Shown here: in pieces, positions 9,516 to 21,132 of the stretch
How the letters are laid out: each line of letters opens with the position of its first letter
Numbering within the stretch: the first letter of the stretch is position 1
NCBI GenBank assembly: GCA_036877525.1
Contig: JAZGTH010000146.1
Location: forward strand, 214,001 to 278,000
Origin: Chromobotia macracanthus
Lineage: Eukaryota > Chordata > Actinopteri > Cypriniformes > Botiidae
DNA length: 64,000 bases
Reading direction: 5' to 3'
The notes under the pieces: generated by a model
Told to the model about the DNA's origin: nothing
The model's input: only the letters and a program-made list of their open reading frames with translations
Databases searched by the model: none
Program-made: the position numbers and the translations under genes

Positions 9516-10490
9516 ATGGCTGTTCATACTGCCATCATGAACTCTCAGTTCTTAAACTTCTGCTTTCCTGGCTCGGTCATGGAGTATGAAATGGACAAGA
9601 GTCTGGAGGGCACCCTTCTGGCTGAGATGGACTGCGAAGGTGACTTTAGGGAGACCACTAGAGACCTTCTCAGCTTCATTGACTCTGCTTCCAGCAACAT
9701 CAAACTTGCACTGGACAAACCTGTCAAGTCCAAGAGGAAAGTCAACCACCGCAAGTATCTGCAGAAGCAGATTAAAAAGTGCACAGGCATCATCTCACCA
9801 CCTGGGACCGCACCTGTTCAGGAGCCATGCAAGAGACAAGGCTCACCCCAAACCCCAACCAGCAACCTGGCCAGCAAAACGCCACCCAAGAGGGACGGGA
9901 TACAGGCCAGCCTGCAAAGCAAGAGTCTGGCTGCTCTGTTCAACCCGGCAAAGGATGTACGAGGAGAAAGGGCCAAGAAGCCCCCGCTGCGACACCGAAA
10001 CCTCCCTCCATCTTTCTTTACGGAGCCGGCCAATAGTGGCAGAATTACATCCACATCTGGCATGTTGCTCAAAGACCTGGAGGAAGGGACTCCAGAAGCA
10101 GTCGAGTTTTTGGACCTTCTTGGGCCGGACTACAGCAACATGGTCTCAGAGCAGGATCTATTTCACACAGCGCCTATCAGGATGCAACAGGAAGTGACTG
10201 GAAGCCCTGAGCCTGTCTCATATGACTCACACCATTTTGTAACTGGTGGTTTTTTATACACAGAGCCTTGGGGAACTTGTAGCAGTAGCCTCAAGAAGTC
10301 TGGGGACATGCGGATGGCACCAACACAGCCAAACTTTTATAATCACACAGACCTTTCTAGCATCGTGCCTGTGGAACAGAGCTCGCCATGTGCACTTGCC
10401 TTTTCAAGCTTCTTTACAGAGTGCACCACAGCTCCAGTCTCTTATGATCTGACAAATGGATACAACAGAGGAAGCTTTCCCACTTCTTAA
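9516..10490 (+). CDS. fam181b: fam181b, single-exon TEAD-interacting protein (324 aa)
   Basis: FAM181B is a vertebrate protein expressed in developing neural tissue; FAM181A/B are reported to bind TEAD transcription factors through an omega-loop like that of YAP. The start ATG at 9516 gives MAVHTAIMNSQFLNF, like the human MAVQAALL start, with G at -3 and +4; an earlier non-ATG start is not needed. Conserved parts, by residue: 43-90, containing RETTRDLLSFIDSASSNIKL and the basic KSKRKVNHRKYLQKQIKKC; 131-142, ASLQSKSLAALF; 156-171, PPLRHRNLPPSFFTEP, the TEAD-binding type motif; 185-206, LKDLEEG...EAVEFLDLLGPDY; and the C-terminal SYDLTNGYNRG at 309-319. The human protein is about 100 residues longer, mostly through Ala/Gly/Pro-rich stretches missing here. 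The reading frame is intact, has no intron and ends in TAA. Its neighbour prcp on the same strand supports orthology to human FAM181B rather than FAM181A. Confidence 0.96.
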   Translation: MAVHTAIMNSQFLNFCFPGSVMEYEMDKSLEGTLLAEMDCEGDFRETTRDLLSFIDSASSNIKLALDKPVKSKRKVNHRKYLQKQIKKCTGIISPPGTAPVQEPCKRQGSPQTPTSNLASKTPPKRDGIQASLQSKSLAALFNPAKDVRGERAKKPPLRHRNLPPSFFTEPANSGRITSTSGMLLKDLEEGTPEAVEFLDLLGPDYSNMVSEQDLFHTAPIRMQQEVTGSPEPVSYDSHHFVTGGFLYTEPWGTCSSSLKKSGDMRMAPTQPNFYNHTDLSSIVPVEQSSPCALAFSSFFTECTTAPVSYDLTNGYNRGSFPTS

Positions 10491-11790
10491 GCTAAAGATT
10501 TCCCTTTTCTCTTGTATAACTTTGGAACAAAACAAATGCTTCAATATTTTTCAGTATGCTAATGAAAAAAGACATTACCTAAATATTCTAAAATATATTC
10601 TTTATATTCTGAAATTTTTCATTAAAATCTGATAATGGACCTTTTTAAAATGTTGGTTGGTGTTATATTGTATTGCAACCTGATAAAGGTTTACAGTATC
10701 TAAGGATAACCTTGCATCTTCTAAAGCTTAACAGTAAAGCAGTAAAGGAAAAAAATAACACATTTGTAATAATCAAAGCAACAACAAAACAATTAAATTG
10801 CAACTATAATTATATTTGCCAACATATGGATGGATAAATAACTTTGTTCCAATGTAGGCATTGTGATTGACAAATACTACCATTTTAAAATGATCTGAAA
10901 AACCAGGGCAGGGAATTTGTTACAGAGCTGATCTCAGGGGATTCTGCTTATTTGTTTAAATATAGATAATAATATAAATAGAAACAGTGACTCCATTAGG
11001 TATTTGGGCACCTACAGTAAACAGCACTTAAAATTATGAATTTATTAGCATTATGTAACAAAGAATGTTAGACAGCAATGTTCCTTTGCCAGACCTTATT
11101 ACAATTAACTTCTCTAAGCAATGTTTGCTGTTACTTGTAAAACAACTCCAAATGATATTTTGGTGGATATTTGAAGTAATTTCTAATAAAATTGTCTTAG
11201 GTTGTCCTAGCAGAGTAACCACAATTGTAATTAAACACATTAACTATGGAACGTAACTATGTTACATGAACATTTTATAATTATTACTCAATTTATTGTT
11301 TTATGATTTAAACCTTATAATATTCTTTTTTGCTTGGTCTATCTTTATGTAATGCAAGGTTAATGACATTCATACATTGTAAGTGTTAAAATACTTTTTG
11401 GGGCCACACATGAAACACTGCCATATTAGCAATCAAGACAATCTGTCTGACTTGTTATTTGATTGTCGTTTATCTATAAGGCATAGTTTGTTAGGTTTGC
11501 ACACCTAAATCAATGACTTCCAGTTCTCCATATTTAGTTATAGTCTCAAATGAATTTTATGTGGAAGGCATCAGCCAGGTGAAATCTATTAGTTATGTAT
11601 GTGCTGTAACTAGTTTTTACTCTTCACATGTTTAAGCAACACTCCATCTGTCTGAGATTTGCATTTTGAGGAACTGATTCTTCATGTATTAATGAATCTA
11701 TTTATCTATGGATAGATTCATACAAGGCACTCAATGGAAGTTCTGTTCATTCACAAAGAGAGAAAATAAAGCTGGTCTTTATGTCTATAT
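10491..11790 (+). other. fam181b: fam181b 3' UTR region with candidate poly(A) signals
   Basis: This is AT-rich sequence after the stop codon. Canonical AATAAA words occur at 11185-11190 and 11765-11770; the second is followed by T- and GT-rich sequence (TCTTTATG, CTCTTTGTGTAG) and is a reasonable cleavage signal. A 10-bp stem hairpin (ATGAATCTAT / ATAGATTCAT) spans 11692-11721. The open frames at 11034-11240 and 11065-11256 look accidental. Confidence 0.5.
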
Positions 11791-13404
11791 AGAGATGATC
11801 TCTTTGTGTAGTTAATAGTTGTATTCAGTGTCAGTCATATTTAAATGTGTTTAAAATGTGTTTTAAGTGAACTTTTCTAAACAGACAGCAGAACACAGAC
11901 AACGCATCACATATCACAAATGAAAAACAAAATATGCGTGAGCACTTATGTTTAAAGATTTGTATTAGCAAAACAAAGAATGAAGTTCAAGTAAAGTTAT
12001 GGCTCCCTCTGCTGGGGTTAGTATTTAATATGTGTTCAGTGCTTAAAAGTACACAGAAAAATCCATTTTTAGGAAAAAGAATTGATGTAGATGAAATAAT
12101 ATTTTTATTTAATCCCCATCCACAAACTGACTGATTTTGTCATGTGATCATGTGATGCTGCGTGACGCGTTCTCTGAGTTTGTTATCTGGAATTTAAATT
12201 CAACAGGAAACAATCCTTTCTTATTTACATGTTTGTTTTTACCAAGCACCCCATGAGGCGGGCCGATATACATTTTTGGCTATATTACAAAATGTATATT
12301 TACCTTTTATAGTAAAATAACTGATATGATGCTGGATTAAATGTGTTCCGTCAGCCGTTTCCATGCAGTTATTGAACTGACAAGGAAGTGTGTCTGAGTC
12401 ACTCTTGTGAACGCATGCGTGGTTATCAAGTAGTCATCAGTACAGGGCAACACAGTGTCATTTTTTGTCTGACATGTTAAAAAGTTTTAAAATGTTATTT
12501 TGTAGGAGTCAAACTGTTTCAGTGTGTGACGATGGAGCAAGAAAAATCACTGGGTGCCTCTTATTTTCTTTGTGCATCCTTTGCCCCTTTTGTAGTTTTC
12601 TCATAGCCCCTGCGTTTTGTGTTTTTTAAGTGCTGAACATACACATTATGGCCACGAGACTGTTACTAAAAATACAAAATGCTGAGTTTTTCAAATATCA
12701 AGCTATAAATGGGGTATTAAAATGATTGGTTTAGATTTAGATTGAAATTAAAATTTGCACCTTTTATAGCAACGTATTATATTTTTTTCATTGTTCAAGA
12801 ATTTTCACTATATTTCACTAATTCACTTTTAAAATCCTTAATGGATCCTGCAAGACAATGTCAGCATGTGGTGCTGTAAAACGTGTTAAAATGCACTACA
12901 TATTTATTTATTTGGCCCATTAATTAAAGGCAATGTTTTCTATTCCCAGTAATATCATCCTGCGCTTCTCATTTGTCTGCGTCAGCATAATTTAAAAACA
13001 ATCATGATGTCAAACATTTCATACGAATAACATTCACGTGACACGTTTTATTTTAATCGTTGTTTGTTCCTTTACACAAGGTGGCGGTATTGCTGAATTA
13101 ATCAAATCCATTTCATAATTTTCTCACATCAAGACATTTTCACATCAAATTTTAAACCTAAAAATAATAAAATGGACAACTATATGGTATATGCATTTTA
13201 TTATTTACATTTAGCATTATTTTTCCCACTATTTTTGACCAAAAACAGATCAGCACAGACAGATCAGCTCATTGAAAACCATGGGATTAGGTGATTATAG
13301 GCTATAAAATATGTATTTTATTAAGATCTTTATCAACAGTCAACAGGGTAAATAAATAATTGACTTGGCTGGTGTTATTCAGTTAGAGAAATGTAATGTA
13401 TATA
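11791..13404. other. Start of gene desert, no feature recognised
   Basis: This is AT-rich sequence without a gene. The parts around 12130-12180 and 12350-12450 contain more CG dinucleotides than the surroundings but match no family I can name. The 66-codon open frame at 11934-12134 has no motif. Confidence 0.5.
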
Positions 13405-13691
13405 TGTTGTGTTTTGGTCCTCTGTCTTTTATTTTGAAGTGTTGCTTTGTAGTTCATGTCTCTGTTCTATGTAGTTTTGTTCACGTTGCCTTGCCCGCTT
13501 GTGCCCAGGTTTTTCTCGTTTTCCCTGATTAGTCTTGTGTATTTAAACCCCAGTGGCTGACTTTTTTTTCTCAGTTGTTGAATGTGTTTAGTGTGCTTTT
13601 TCATGTTATAAATCGTTTTAATGTTATGGCTCATCTTCTAATTTTGTATATAGAGCTAGACTCCATTTTGTGTTTCAGACAGTATGTTACA
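13405..13691 (+). mobile_element. Probable solo LTR, degraded (gypsy-like)
   Basis: The segment starts TGTTGTGTTTTGGTCC and ends TGTTACA. It is T- and GT-rich on the + strand, and has GTGTATTTAAACCCC (a TATA-like word in typical LTR context) in the middle. This is how many fish gypsy LTRs read. I do not see a matching target-site duplication, so the ends are provisional. Confidence 0.45.
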
Positions 13692-14730
13692 AAAAGAAAA
13701 ACAAATGAACACAGGTGAGGAGTTTAACATCAGTTTGTGTTATTTTTAAAAGTTTTCCACTGATAAGTGACAATTATAAGTCCTTGAGTCCTTGCCTTCT
13801 GTTGACCTGCTGTGGAGGGAATTGCTGTGACGTATATCTTACAACATAAAATTAAGAGGTTCTTTTCCCATACTCCCCCACCATGTCTTTGAGATGGTTC
13901 ACATGTATGCATTATGACCAAAAAAACAGGCCAGAGTACAGCACAACAGAAATGAAGTTTGCGTTGTGTAGTGATTAGCCTTTGAAATTGTTTGCATCGG
14001 TTCAATTTAGAAAATGAGTTCTTTACATTTTTGTACAACTTCAGTGGTGCAAAACTAAGTTTTGTGGTTTCTAGGGTTTTCTGGGTGGTCGAAAGGACGT
14101 TTCTATGCAGATACTGGGGTGATCCAGGTGGTTGCTTGCATGCATTACTTGTGGCTGATTACCAGTTCAGCAGAACCCTCCATGATATTGTCAAAAAAAC
14201 ACAAGCCTAAGGTAATAAAACACAAAGTGCAATATTCGTGTCATAGCACAAACAGTATGAGTTATATGCTGAAGTTTAAACTACAGAGGTTTTAATAAAT
14301 CATTAACCCTTGATATAACCCTTGATCATTAACCCATAAGTAATGGTGTTTGTCTGCTGTGCTTGAATATAGAAATGTTGTAGGGCCTGCATTTCAGCAT
14401 GTTGCAACAATCCCATTCTGTGTTGCTGTCATGTGTTTCCTCCCCCAATCTAAGGAAAATGTTGCCAAACAGCAGGAAAAGCAAATCCCTTTTTTAAACT
14501 GACTGGGAGAAACCTCCAGGCTAAATCACATTAATAAATCTTACTCTAAATACTACTTCCTATTTAGCTGCCAGATTTTTATTTTGAGCCCTAAAGCATA
14601 AAGAAATAGAAAATAGAACAAACTATACATGTCTATGCATAAAGCTCTGTGGAGGACCAGACTTAGGGGTGTAGGGGTCCCTGGACTTGAGTCTTTTTCA
14701 GGGCCTAGTCTATAAATAATTTTGAACAGA
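13692..14730. other. Gene desert; probable degraded repeat at 14060-14200
   Basis: The sequence at about 14065-14160 (GGTTTCTAGGGTTTTCTGGG, GGTGGTTGCTTGCATGCATT) resembles the fish GGTTGCTAGGGTGTTCTGGG repeat in a decayed form. The rest is unassigned. Overlapping open frames of up to 102 codons occur on both strands at 13730-14295, with no protein-family signature. Confidence 0.35.
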
Positions 14731-14766
14731 ATATATGTATATATATATATATATATATATACATAT
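14731..14766. repeat. (AT)n microsatellite
   Basis: ATATATGT is followed by an uninterrupted run of AT dinucleotides and then ACATAT. It is a simple repeat. Confidence 0.95.
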
Positions 14767-15065
14767 GCCCATTATTTATTTACAGATTAGTTATAGTATT
14801 GTAGAAATGGTGTATTTTGTGTATTGTATTGTGTTACACTTATCATTATATAGTTTATAGTATATTTAGGCTATATGTTTGTGGTGTTGCGGGTGGATGC
14901 ACCTATTGGAGGGTGGAGGTTTTCTATTTAATTTCGTTTTGTTGCATTGTATGCAATTACTACAAAACCGGAATTGGAATGGATTGGAACGGCCATTAAG
15001 AATGTGAGATTTGTATGAATTCTCACATTACATATTTAACATAAAATTAATATCATTCTTAGACA

Positions 15066-15149
15066 GCATCTGATAAATTAACTGGATGTTTAATGTATGA
15101 TTTTGAGAGCGTCTGATAAATTAACTGGATGTTTAAAGTATGATTTTGT
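15066..15149 (+). repeat. 43-bp tandem duplication (two units)
   Basis: Unit one (15066-15108) and unit two (15109-about 15149) share GTCTGATAAATTAACTGG-type sequence, then ATGTTTAA and GTATGATTTTG. The few differences (for example GCATCTG against GCGTCTG, and TTTAATGTA against TTTAAAGTA) indicate a fairly recent local duplication. Confidence 0.85.
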
Positions 15150-16690
15150 GACTATCACAATAAAATATGAATAAATAGTAACTGACACAAATATTTAAGA
15201 AGCAATGTGAACATTGGAAAATCTATTTACACATGCCTGCATGTAGCAGCGAATCACTGTATTATGTAAACAATTTGTTGTGTCTTGCAAAAAACGTGTA
15301 GTCTAAAGTAGGCTATTCATTCAGTGTGCTTATCTCTTTGGTCAGTTATTCAAGTTATTTAAAAAATAAAAGACATGCCTTACCAGCGCATAATAGCCTA
15401 CTTTATCATTGTTTAACAAAGATGCTTGTGCATGCATGTCAAACAAAGCACAACAGAGAATGAAGCATATCATAACATATCATATTAGACGGATGTATGC
15501 TTAGAAGTTGATAGTAAAAAACACTGTAGAGTCTCCTTTTAAGACTTAATTGCGTTATCACTTATCCGCCATTTTAACAGGGTCTAATGCAGACAGATTT
15601 CAACAGCACTAAATGTGACATGTTGTAACCACCAAGAACCAATCAGCAAACATGACATATAATTTAGCTAATTAAATGACACTTTTCCTTAAATAGGATA
15701 AAATGATAAAACTGGCATAAATGACTGGCATATTGCTAAACAAATTAAAGAAGACAGGCAGGTTGGAGCCCACAGGCTGGAGCCCAGTCTTGCCCAAAGG
15801 TAAGTAGGAAATTTGTGCTCTGTGTAGGAAATTTGGTCATACAGTAGTGAAATAGTCTTCCTATGAATTAACATTTAAGCAAGCATTTAAACAGCTAATT
15901 AAAAAAAATATCCTCTGTGTTTTGATCAGGCTTTAAAGACTGCATAGAATCTATGCATATTCTTTGCTTTGTCTTGCAATTGTATTTTAGTATTGTACAA
16001 TGATTACTCAAGAGTAAATAAACATCTACTGCATCTCTCTTCCTGTATAATTTGCAGAAAGCAGTGAAAGTAATTGTAACAAGCTGCCTGGTTGTTGTTA
16101 ACAACTGGCGGTAGATACAGATGACACCTTTAATGAACACAGGCTTTCGGCACGCTGTGCCCTGATGCTGGAAGGTCATGTTCTAAATGTCAAGGATATC
16201 ATTATTTGAGAGCAGCAGTAATGAGAAATGCATTTCGACAGTGTATTTATTAAATTAGAAAGTTGGATCATCACACGTAACATGAAACATGTTTTTTCCC
16301 ACATTATAGTAAGAAAATGTTGAGAAACGCTATAAATTAATTTTGATTGATAGGCTAATTTATATTGAAAATGAAAGAACATTGTTGGGTCAGTGTGCAT
16401 TAACAAGATGCCAAAATAATTAATATACAATAGACATCCTATGTCAGTATGTCAGATGGTGGATTGTACCTGAAAGAAAGTTGCAAATGTGTTCAGGTAT
16501 GGTTCTAGATAGCAATCATAATAACAGTGCTGATAATAAAATTCAACTAAACATTGTTTAGGTTAGCAAAATAAACAGGCATATCAATTTTTAAATGTGC
16601 AAATATTTTTTTTGATTACCAAAATCCAGTCGAACTAAAATGTATATGTTTCTTGGTAGGACCCACCGATATTAGAAAGATCCTAACACG
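15150..16690. other. Gene desert, nothing recognised
   Basis: This is AT-rich DNA with no repeat family or gene identified. Open frames at 15689-15874, 15895-16179 and 16176-16430 on the minus strand have no domain signature and occur where stop codons are scarce by chance. Confidence 0.5.
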
Positions 16691-16694
16691 AGCA

Positions 16695-16731
16695 TTCAGT
16701 GGTCCAGCAAAGTCATTGCTGGACCACTGAA
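16695..16731. repeat. Perfect 16-bp stem hairpin with 5-base loop
   Basis: TTCAGTGGTCCAGCAA (16695-16710) is followed by AGTCA and then its exact reverse complement TTGCTGGACCACTGAA (16716-16731). There is no run of Ts behind it to suggest a Pol III terminator, and the stem is too short for a typical pre-miRNA. Confidence 0.95.
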
Positions 16732-16904
16732 ATTCAGTTCAGTGACATTTTGAAAAATCATTTTCAAATACATTTTGAAACTAAAATTGTCCATTTATCT
16801 ATTCAGTGTATGTCATGTTGATTAACTGGCACATTGATGGACATATGTAGTAATGTTAATACATTTCAGTGTTCTGATTTTAAGATATTATGATAAACAA
16901 TTTA

Positions 16905-16972
16905 GGTTCTGTGTTGGGTCACTGCTCCATGTAAAATGTGGATTCTGAAGCAAAACCAGTTGAGAAGTACTG
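16905..16972 (+). mobile_element. hAT-type transposon end fragment
   Basis: The sequence GTTGGGTCACTGCTCCATG, AATGTGGATTCTGAAGC and AAAACCAGTTGAGAAGTACTG resembles the 3' end of non-autonomous hAT elements in fish, whose terminal repeat reads CAGTGGTTCTCAACTGG in reverse. The left end was not located, although the hairpin at 16695 begins with a CAGTGGT word and could mark it. Confidence 0.45.
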
Positions 16973-16984
16973 ATGTAGGTTACG

Positions 16985-17270
16985 TGACTCAGCCCACGAT
17001 GTAAACGGTCCACCTCTTCCTCACAGCAGGTTACAAGCTGAAAGCAAAATCCAATCTAAAATTGCGAACGATGTCCCGATCTCCTGTGAAAAAGGGTGCT
17101 TTAATAACCCTGAAGAGTCCTTAGAGAGGAATAAGATCTTTAAAAGTGCAGAAAATCCCATTCCCTATCACAAACTTCTCCTTCATAATTACTAGAGCTG
17201 CCCTTTTTCAAAGGTGAAGGACTTTCTCTTTCCAAGCACTCCAAGATATAGACCAAGAGCAAAATTTTTT
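16985..17270. promoter_or_regulatory. Candidate conserved non-coding element
   Basis: This block of mixed composition has no repeat signature and sits between AT-rich flanks. It includes CACGATGTAAACGG, CTTCATAATTACTAGAGC and CTTTTTCAAAGGTGAAGG. Only composition supports the call. Confidence 0.28.
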
Positions 17271-17585
17271 ATAATCAATCTGTATGTACTAATAACAATT
17301 AATGACACCATGGATTAAATCGAATTTATTAAACTGTAGCTGTTGCGTTTTAAGGATAAAATTGATATTATCTCTTTTTGTATAGGTTATATTTATCATG
17401 TTTTGCCCAGAAGTAATAATGATAATCTCTGAACGCTTTGTTCAAATTCTTGTATGAGCAATGAGCACACGTGATAATTGCCCTACAACTAATAATAACC
17501 TATGTTACACTAAATAAAACATACTTGTCATTTTACAGATTTAATATCTGTTTAAACAGGTTATATGATTGCTTATTGCCACCTC

Positions 17586-17635
17586 ATAAAGCTTTATATA
17601 AAAGCAAAATATAAAGCTTTATATAAAAGAAGCAA
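17586..17635 (+). repeat. Tandem duplication of about 25 bp
   Basis: ATAAAGCTTTATATAAAAG occurs at 17586 and again at 17611, each copy followed by a purine-rich tail (CAAAAT and AAGCAAAA). Each copy contains an internal palindrome, ATAAAGCTTTAT. Confidence 0.9.
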
Positions 17636-17739
17636 AAAAAGTTTGGACTTAAGATATTCATAAGCACATGTAGTAGTTCCTGAATCTCAAACTTTAAAAC
17701 ACCAATTTATTGCATTTTTTACATCACTGCAACAGATCT

Positions 17740-18140
17740 GAGTGATGTTCAAAAGAATAACACCCATTGGATGAGAGATCCTGTCTGTGGCATTCTACAT
17801 TTCCTGTCAGGAGCATTGAACCACTTTGTGTTTCTGGATTGGGGCAAACTCCACAATGAATTGTTTACCCCGCGTGCTGTGTTGCACTCTGCTTTTGATG
17901 CTTCTTGAAAGCTGACAGAGAAAGCTGAAAGTTGCTTGTTTTGATTGTTGATTTTAGATCTCCTGCAATTGACTACATGAAACAGGATGGTGAGAATATT
18001 GCAGCTGAGATGAAATATGTGGGTGGAATGAGATATCTTTGATGGCTTTTCAACTAAATATTTCAAGCCCTTGGAGATGTTGCCAGCGTTCCCTCACTAA
18101 ATGTTTGGATCACCTGTCAGGTGATAACCTGTGTTGTGAC
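17740..18140. other. Repeat-poor block, possible conserved element
   Basis: The sequence has balanced composition and a 105-codon open frame on the minus strand (17749-18066) without recognisable domain, signal peptide or family pattern. I treat it as non-coding; a conserved element is possible. Confidence 0.25.
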
Positions 18141-18242
18141 TCAAGCCAGAGTTGTGAATCACAGAACCTCAGAATTCCTTAATTCCATTTCGATTCCTGA
18201 ATTTGGGTGGAAAAAAAGAATTTAAATTTGAAAAAAAAAATG

Positions 18243-18382
18243 TGTGTTCCTGTAGCTCAACTGGTATTGCATTAGCAGTGCAAAAGTTGTGGGTTTGTCT
18301 CCCAGGGAACGCATAACGGATAAATTGTATACCTTGAATGCATTGTAAGTTGATTTAGATAAAGCATCTGCCAAATTATATA
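18243..18382 (+). mobile_element. tRNA-derived SINE
   Basis: The head has Pol III promoter parts: a box A-like TGTAGCTCAACTGGTA and a box B-like GGGTTTGTCTCCC. It then runs through AGGGAACGCATAACGG and TATACCTTGAATGCATTG to a tail GTAAGTTGATTTAGATAAAG and CATCTGCC, which matches the usual fish tail GTAAGTCGCTTTGGATAAAA, GCGTCTGCC. It is a diverged, complete-looking copy on the + strand. Confidence 0.82.
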
Positions 18383-19436
18383 ACTAGTAATCAAAGTTTG
18401 GTTAATGTTTAATTTCCTGAAAAGCCCTTTAATCAATAGATTTCAAGTTTTTTGTCAACATTTATTTTTAGTTATATAGTATAAAGGTTACACTTAAAAA
18501 ATAACAACATAATTAAAGACAAAGTATTATTTAAAAAAGAGTTTGACTACATAAAATCTACATATCAAGGAATAAACAGGCATAATTAGTGCCAACACCA
18601 TTGTACGTTGGTTTGGACGCTAATATAGTTATCATTGTACTTTATAGTTATCATTTTTCGATGTTCTTTACATTGTACATTGTTCTTGGTGTAAATGGGC
18701 ATTCACTCATGATTTGAAAAGAAGCCAATTGTTGCATTCTGAAATTTGCCCAGCCCAGACTCAAACAGACTGTAAAGTCATTTCCTGCTTCTGTTTAACT
18801 TTAAACGATACAAGCCTGCCTGCATTCAAAGGAACAGATGTCTTACAATATTAAAAAATTGTAGGATTCTTGTTTCTCATCCCAGGGCTGGCACACATCA
18901 CATGGCTGTCATCATCCGCCTCTGATATTTAGCCTGTATTCATTTATGATAGAGGGAAAGAACCTGTCAAATAGCAATGGATTGGTCTTTGCTATATTCC
19001 AGTAACTCTACTTTCCAAAACATTGAAAGAATTCCATTTTCTCCCAGAGTCATTTCATAATGCTGTGGCACTTCATCTGTGCAATCGTCTGAAATAGATT
19101 AATTTCCCCGGGTGGAACCTCTGGATGCCAGTCTGTCTGCTCAAGGTAATCCTTCCAAGGCAATGATAATGAATAGTGTAATCGTTTCTCATAAGCACAA
19201 GCAATGCCTTTTTTCTAATGAAACACAGGGATATACGTATGAAAATGGAGACATTGCCACATTTCAACCATGATATCGCAAATTACTAGTCACCTCAGGT
19301 GGGTGTGTTAGTCAGAAATGTATTTCTGTGAGGACAATAATAGGAAAATTGGCTCTATTGAGAATTCTCTACTAGTGGGAGACTTATGCATTCCATAATG
19401 CATGGGCCATTTGGGTCCCTTGTATACAGAAGCAGT
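18383..19436. other. Gene desert with a repeat-poor block at 18700-19300
   Basis: The first part is AT-rich. From about 18700 to 19300 the composition is more even, with words such as CTGATATTTAGCC and CATTTATGATAGAG, and could include conserved regulatory DNA. No gene is supported; the 64-codon minus-strand frame at 19073-19267 has no signature. Confidence 0.35.
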
Positions 19437-19456
19437 GACCAGGGCTAGTTGTCACA
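19437..19456 (+). mobile_element. Fragment of the 24.2-kb MITE end
   Basis: GACCAGGGCTAGTTGTCACA differs from the inverted terminal repeat of the element at 24208-24754 (right end read inward: GACCGGGGCTAGCTGTCACA) at two of 20 positions. No matching right end was found nearby, so it is a fragment or a very decayed copy. Confidence 0.5.
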
Positions 19457-21132
19457 TTTTTACTCCAGTTCTCAGAGAAGGTTTATTTTCTACAATAAAT
19501 AAATAGATACATGGTCACAACAAGCTATTTCCACTGTTATAGTCCAGGATTTTTTTGAACACTCATTAAGCTTTGGTGAAAACATGCCCTAACAATGCCT
19601 TAGTATCACCTATCAGTATTAACTAAGGCCTAGGTTTGTTTCTCAGGAAAATGTAAAAAGCTTCATGAAACAGAAACTTATACAAGCTAAATGTAGAAAA
19701 TAAAAAGTAACACTGACAAATATCAATATAGTATATTGATAGAAGCTTTATGACCTTTTGAGCACAAGGTTTGTAAAGTAAACTTGTAACAACACTGTAT
19801 TAAAATGAATTAACTTGAGATGGCACAGTGCAATTTAGCACTTTAAAACATGCAAAATTTTATTTTAAAAATCATCTTCAACTGATAAAGGCACCCGTTT
19901 CATTTAATGATCAGCTATTACACGCTGACACCTTTCGAACAAAGCATAATAACCTCATCTAAATCTGTACAACATGACCTTTATCTTTTTGTGCTATTGT
20001 TAAGAACAGAACTTGATATCTAGAAGCTTGATATCATTGTTCAGAGTTTGATCACTTTTTAAATGAATAGGCCTCTTTTTTTCTCCCAAAATCTGAGCTG
20101 GGTAGCAATGAACATTGTACTCAAAGTACACGTTCATCTCTTCATCTGCATAATAATTACAGTCCCAGAGTCTTGTGAGCCTGGTGTTCTTGTATCTTGG
20201 GGAATAGAACATTAATGCATTTTATTTTGCATAGTAATATGCAGTCATTAGAAGGTCTGTATGTTAAATTAGTATTGTGAATATAAATGTATCAAATGAA
20301 AGAATTTCAGAAACATAGTGAAGTGCAGTTTACTTATCACTTAAGATTAATGCTTAAAAATGACATTTTGTTTAATATGGAGTATCATTAAATTAGAAAT
20401 CATTCATTAGGAGTATACAAGTACAAAAGTAGTGTTCAAAACAAAAATCATTAAGGCTTTGAAAATAATTTGTATTACTAAAATTAGACAACTGGTGACT
20501 ATAATAAGACTCTACGAGAGTCTCCTAAAACTCAGATGTGTTTATTTTTATTTATAAAATAGATGTGGATTATTGTTGGTCAATACAGGGTTCCAGTCAG
20601 GGGTCAACATTTGGCTGGATAGCAAGGGAGAGTTAAGCCCTGTTGGTTGATGTCATAATTATTCTTGCAAAATTCACCTTTTCTACTTTGAAAAGTTATA
20701 ATTAGTAATATTATTTACGTCTCACGTGATTGGCTGAAAATTGGGCCAGAATTGAATACCCATGAGCAAAGATGGCATTTAGCAGGTTTTATCCTTCCAG
20801 ATGTGCATGTGTCTACACCTATATTAAACCCTCACTGACTCTGTGAAGTATGTTAAAGCAGTTTTTTACAAACTTAAAGCACAGTTACAGACCTGAATGA
20901 AAGTCCCAGAACCCCAAAACATAGAAGACTGAAATCTGCATGTGTATCCCACAGCAGCCCTCCTAAACTCTATAAAGTATCATTAAGCTTTGTTAAAAAT
21001 CATGTGGAATGTTAATCTGTAATTTACTGAACAGATTCTGCTGCACATATTTTAAAATGATTGATCCACTGATACCTTTTTGTTAATTAAAAAAATATCT
21101 AATACCCACACAGGTTGTTGTCATTGTTATAT
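19457..21132. other. Gene desert, nothing recognised
   Basis: This is AT-rich intergenic sequence. CACGTGATTGGCTGAAAAT at about 20724 has an E-box next to an inverted CCAAT box, but no other promoter signs accompany it. Confidence 0.5.

Noticed and set aside
9586..10197. 203-codon frame within fam181b in another reading frame
   Set aside because: It overlaps the conserved Fam181b frame and has the biased composition of an out-of-frame reading.
16695..16731. Pre-miRNA or Pol III terminator hairpin
   Set aside because: The stem is 16 bp with a 5-base loop, shorter than a pre-miRNA, and no T run follows.
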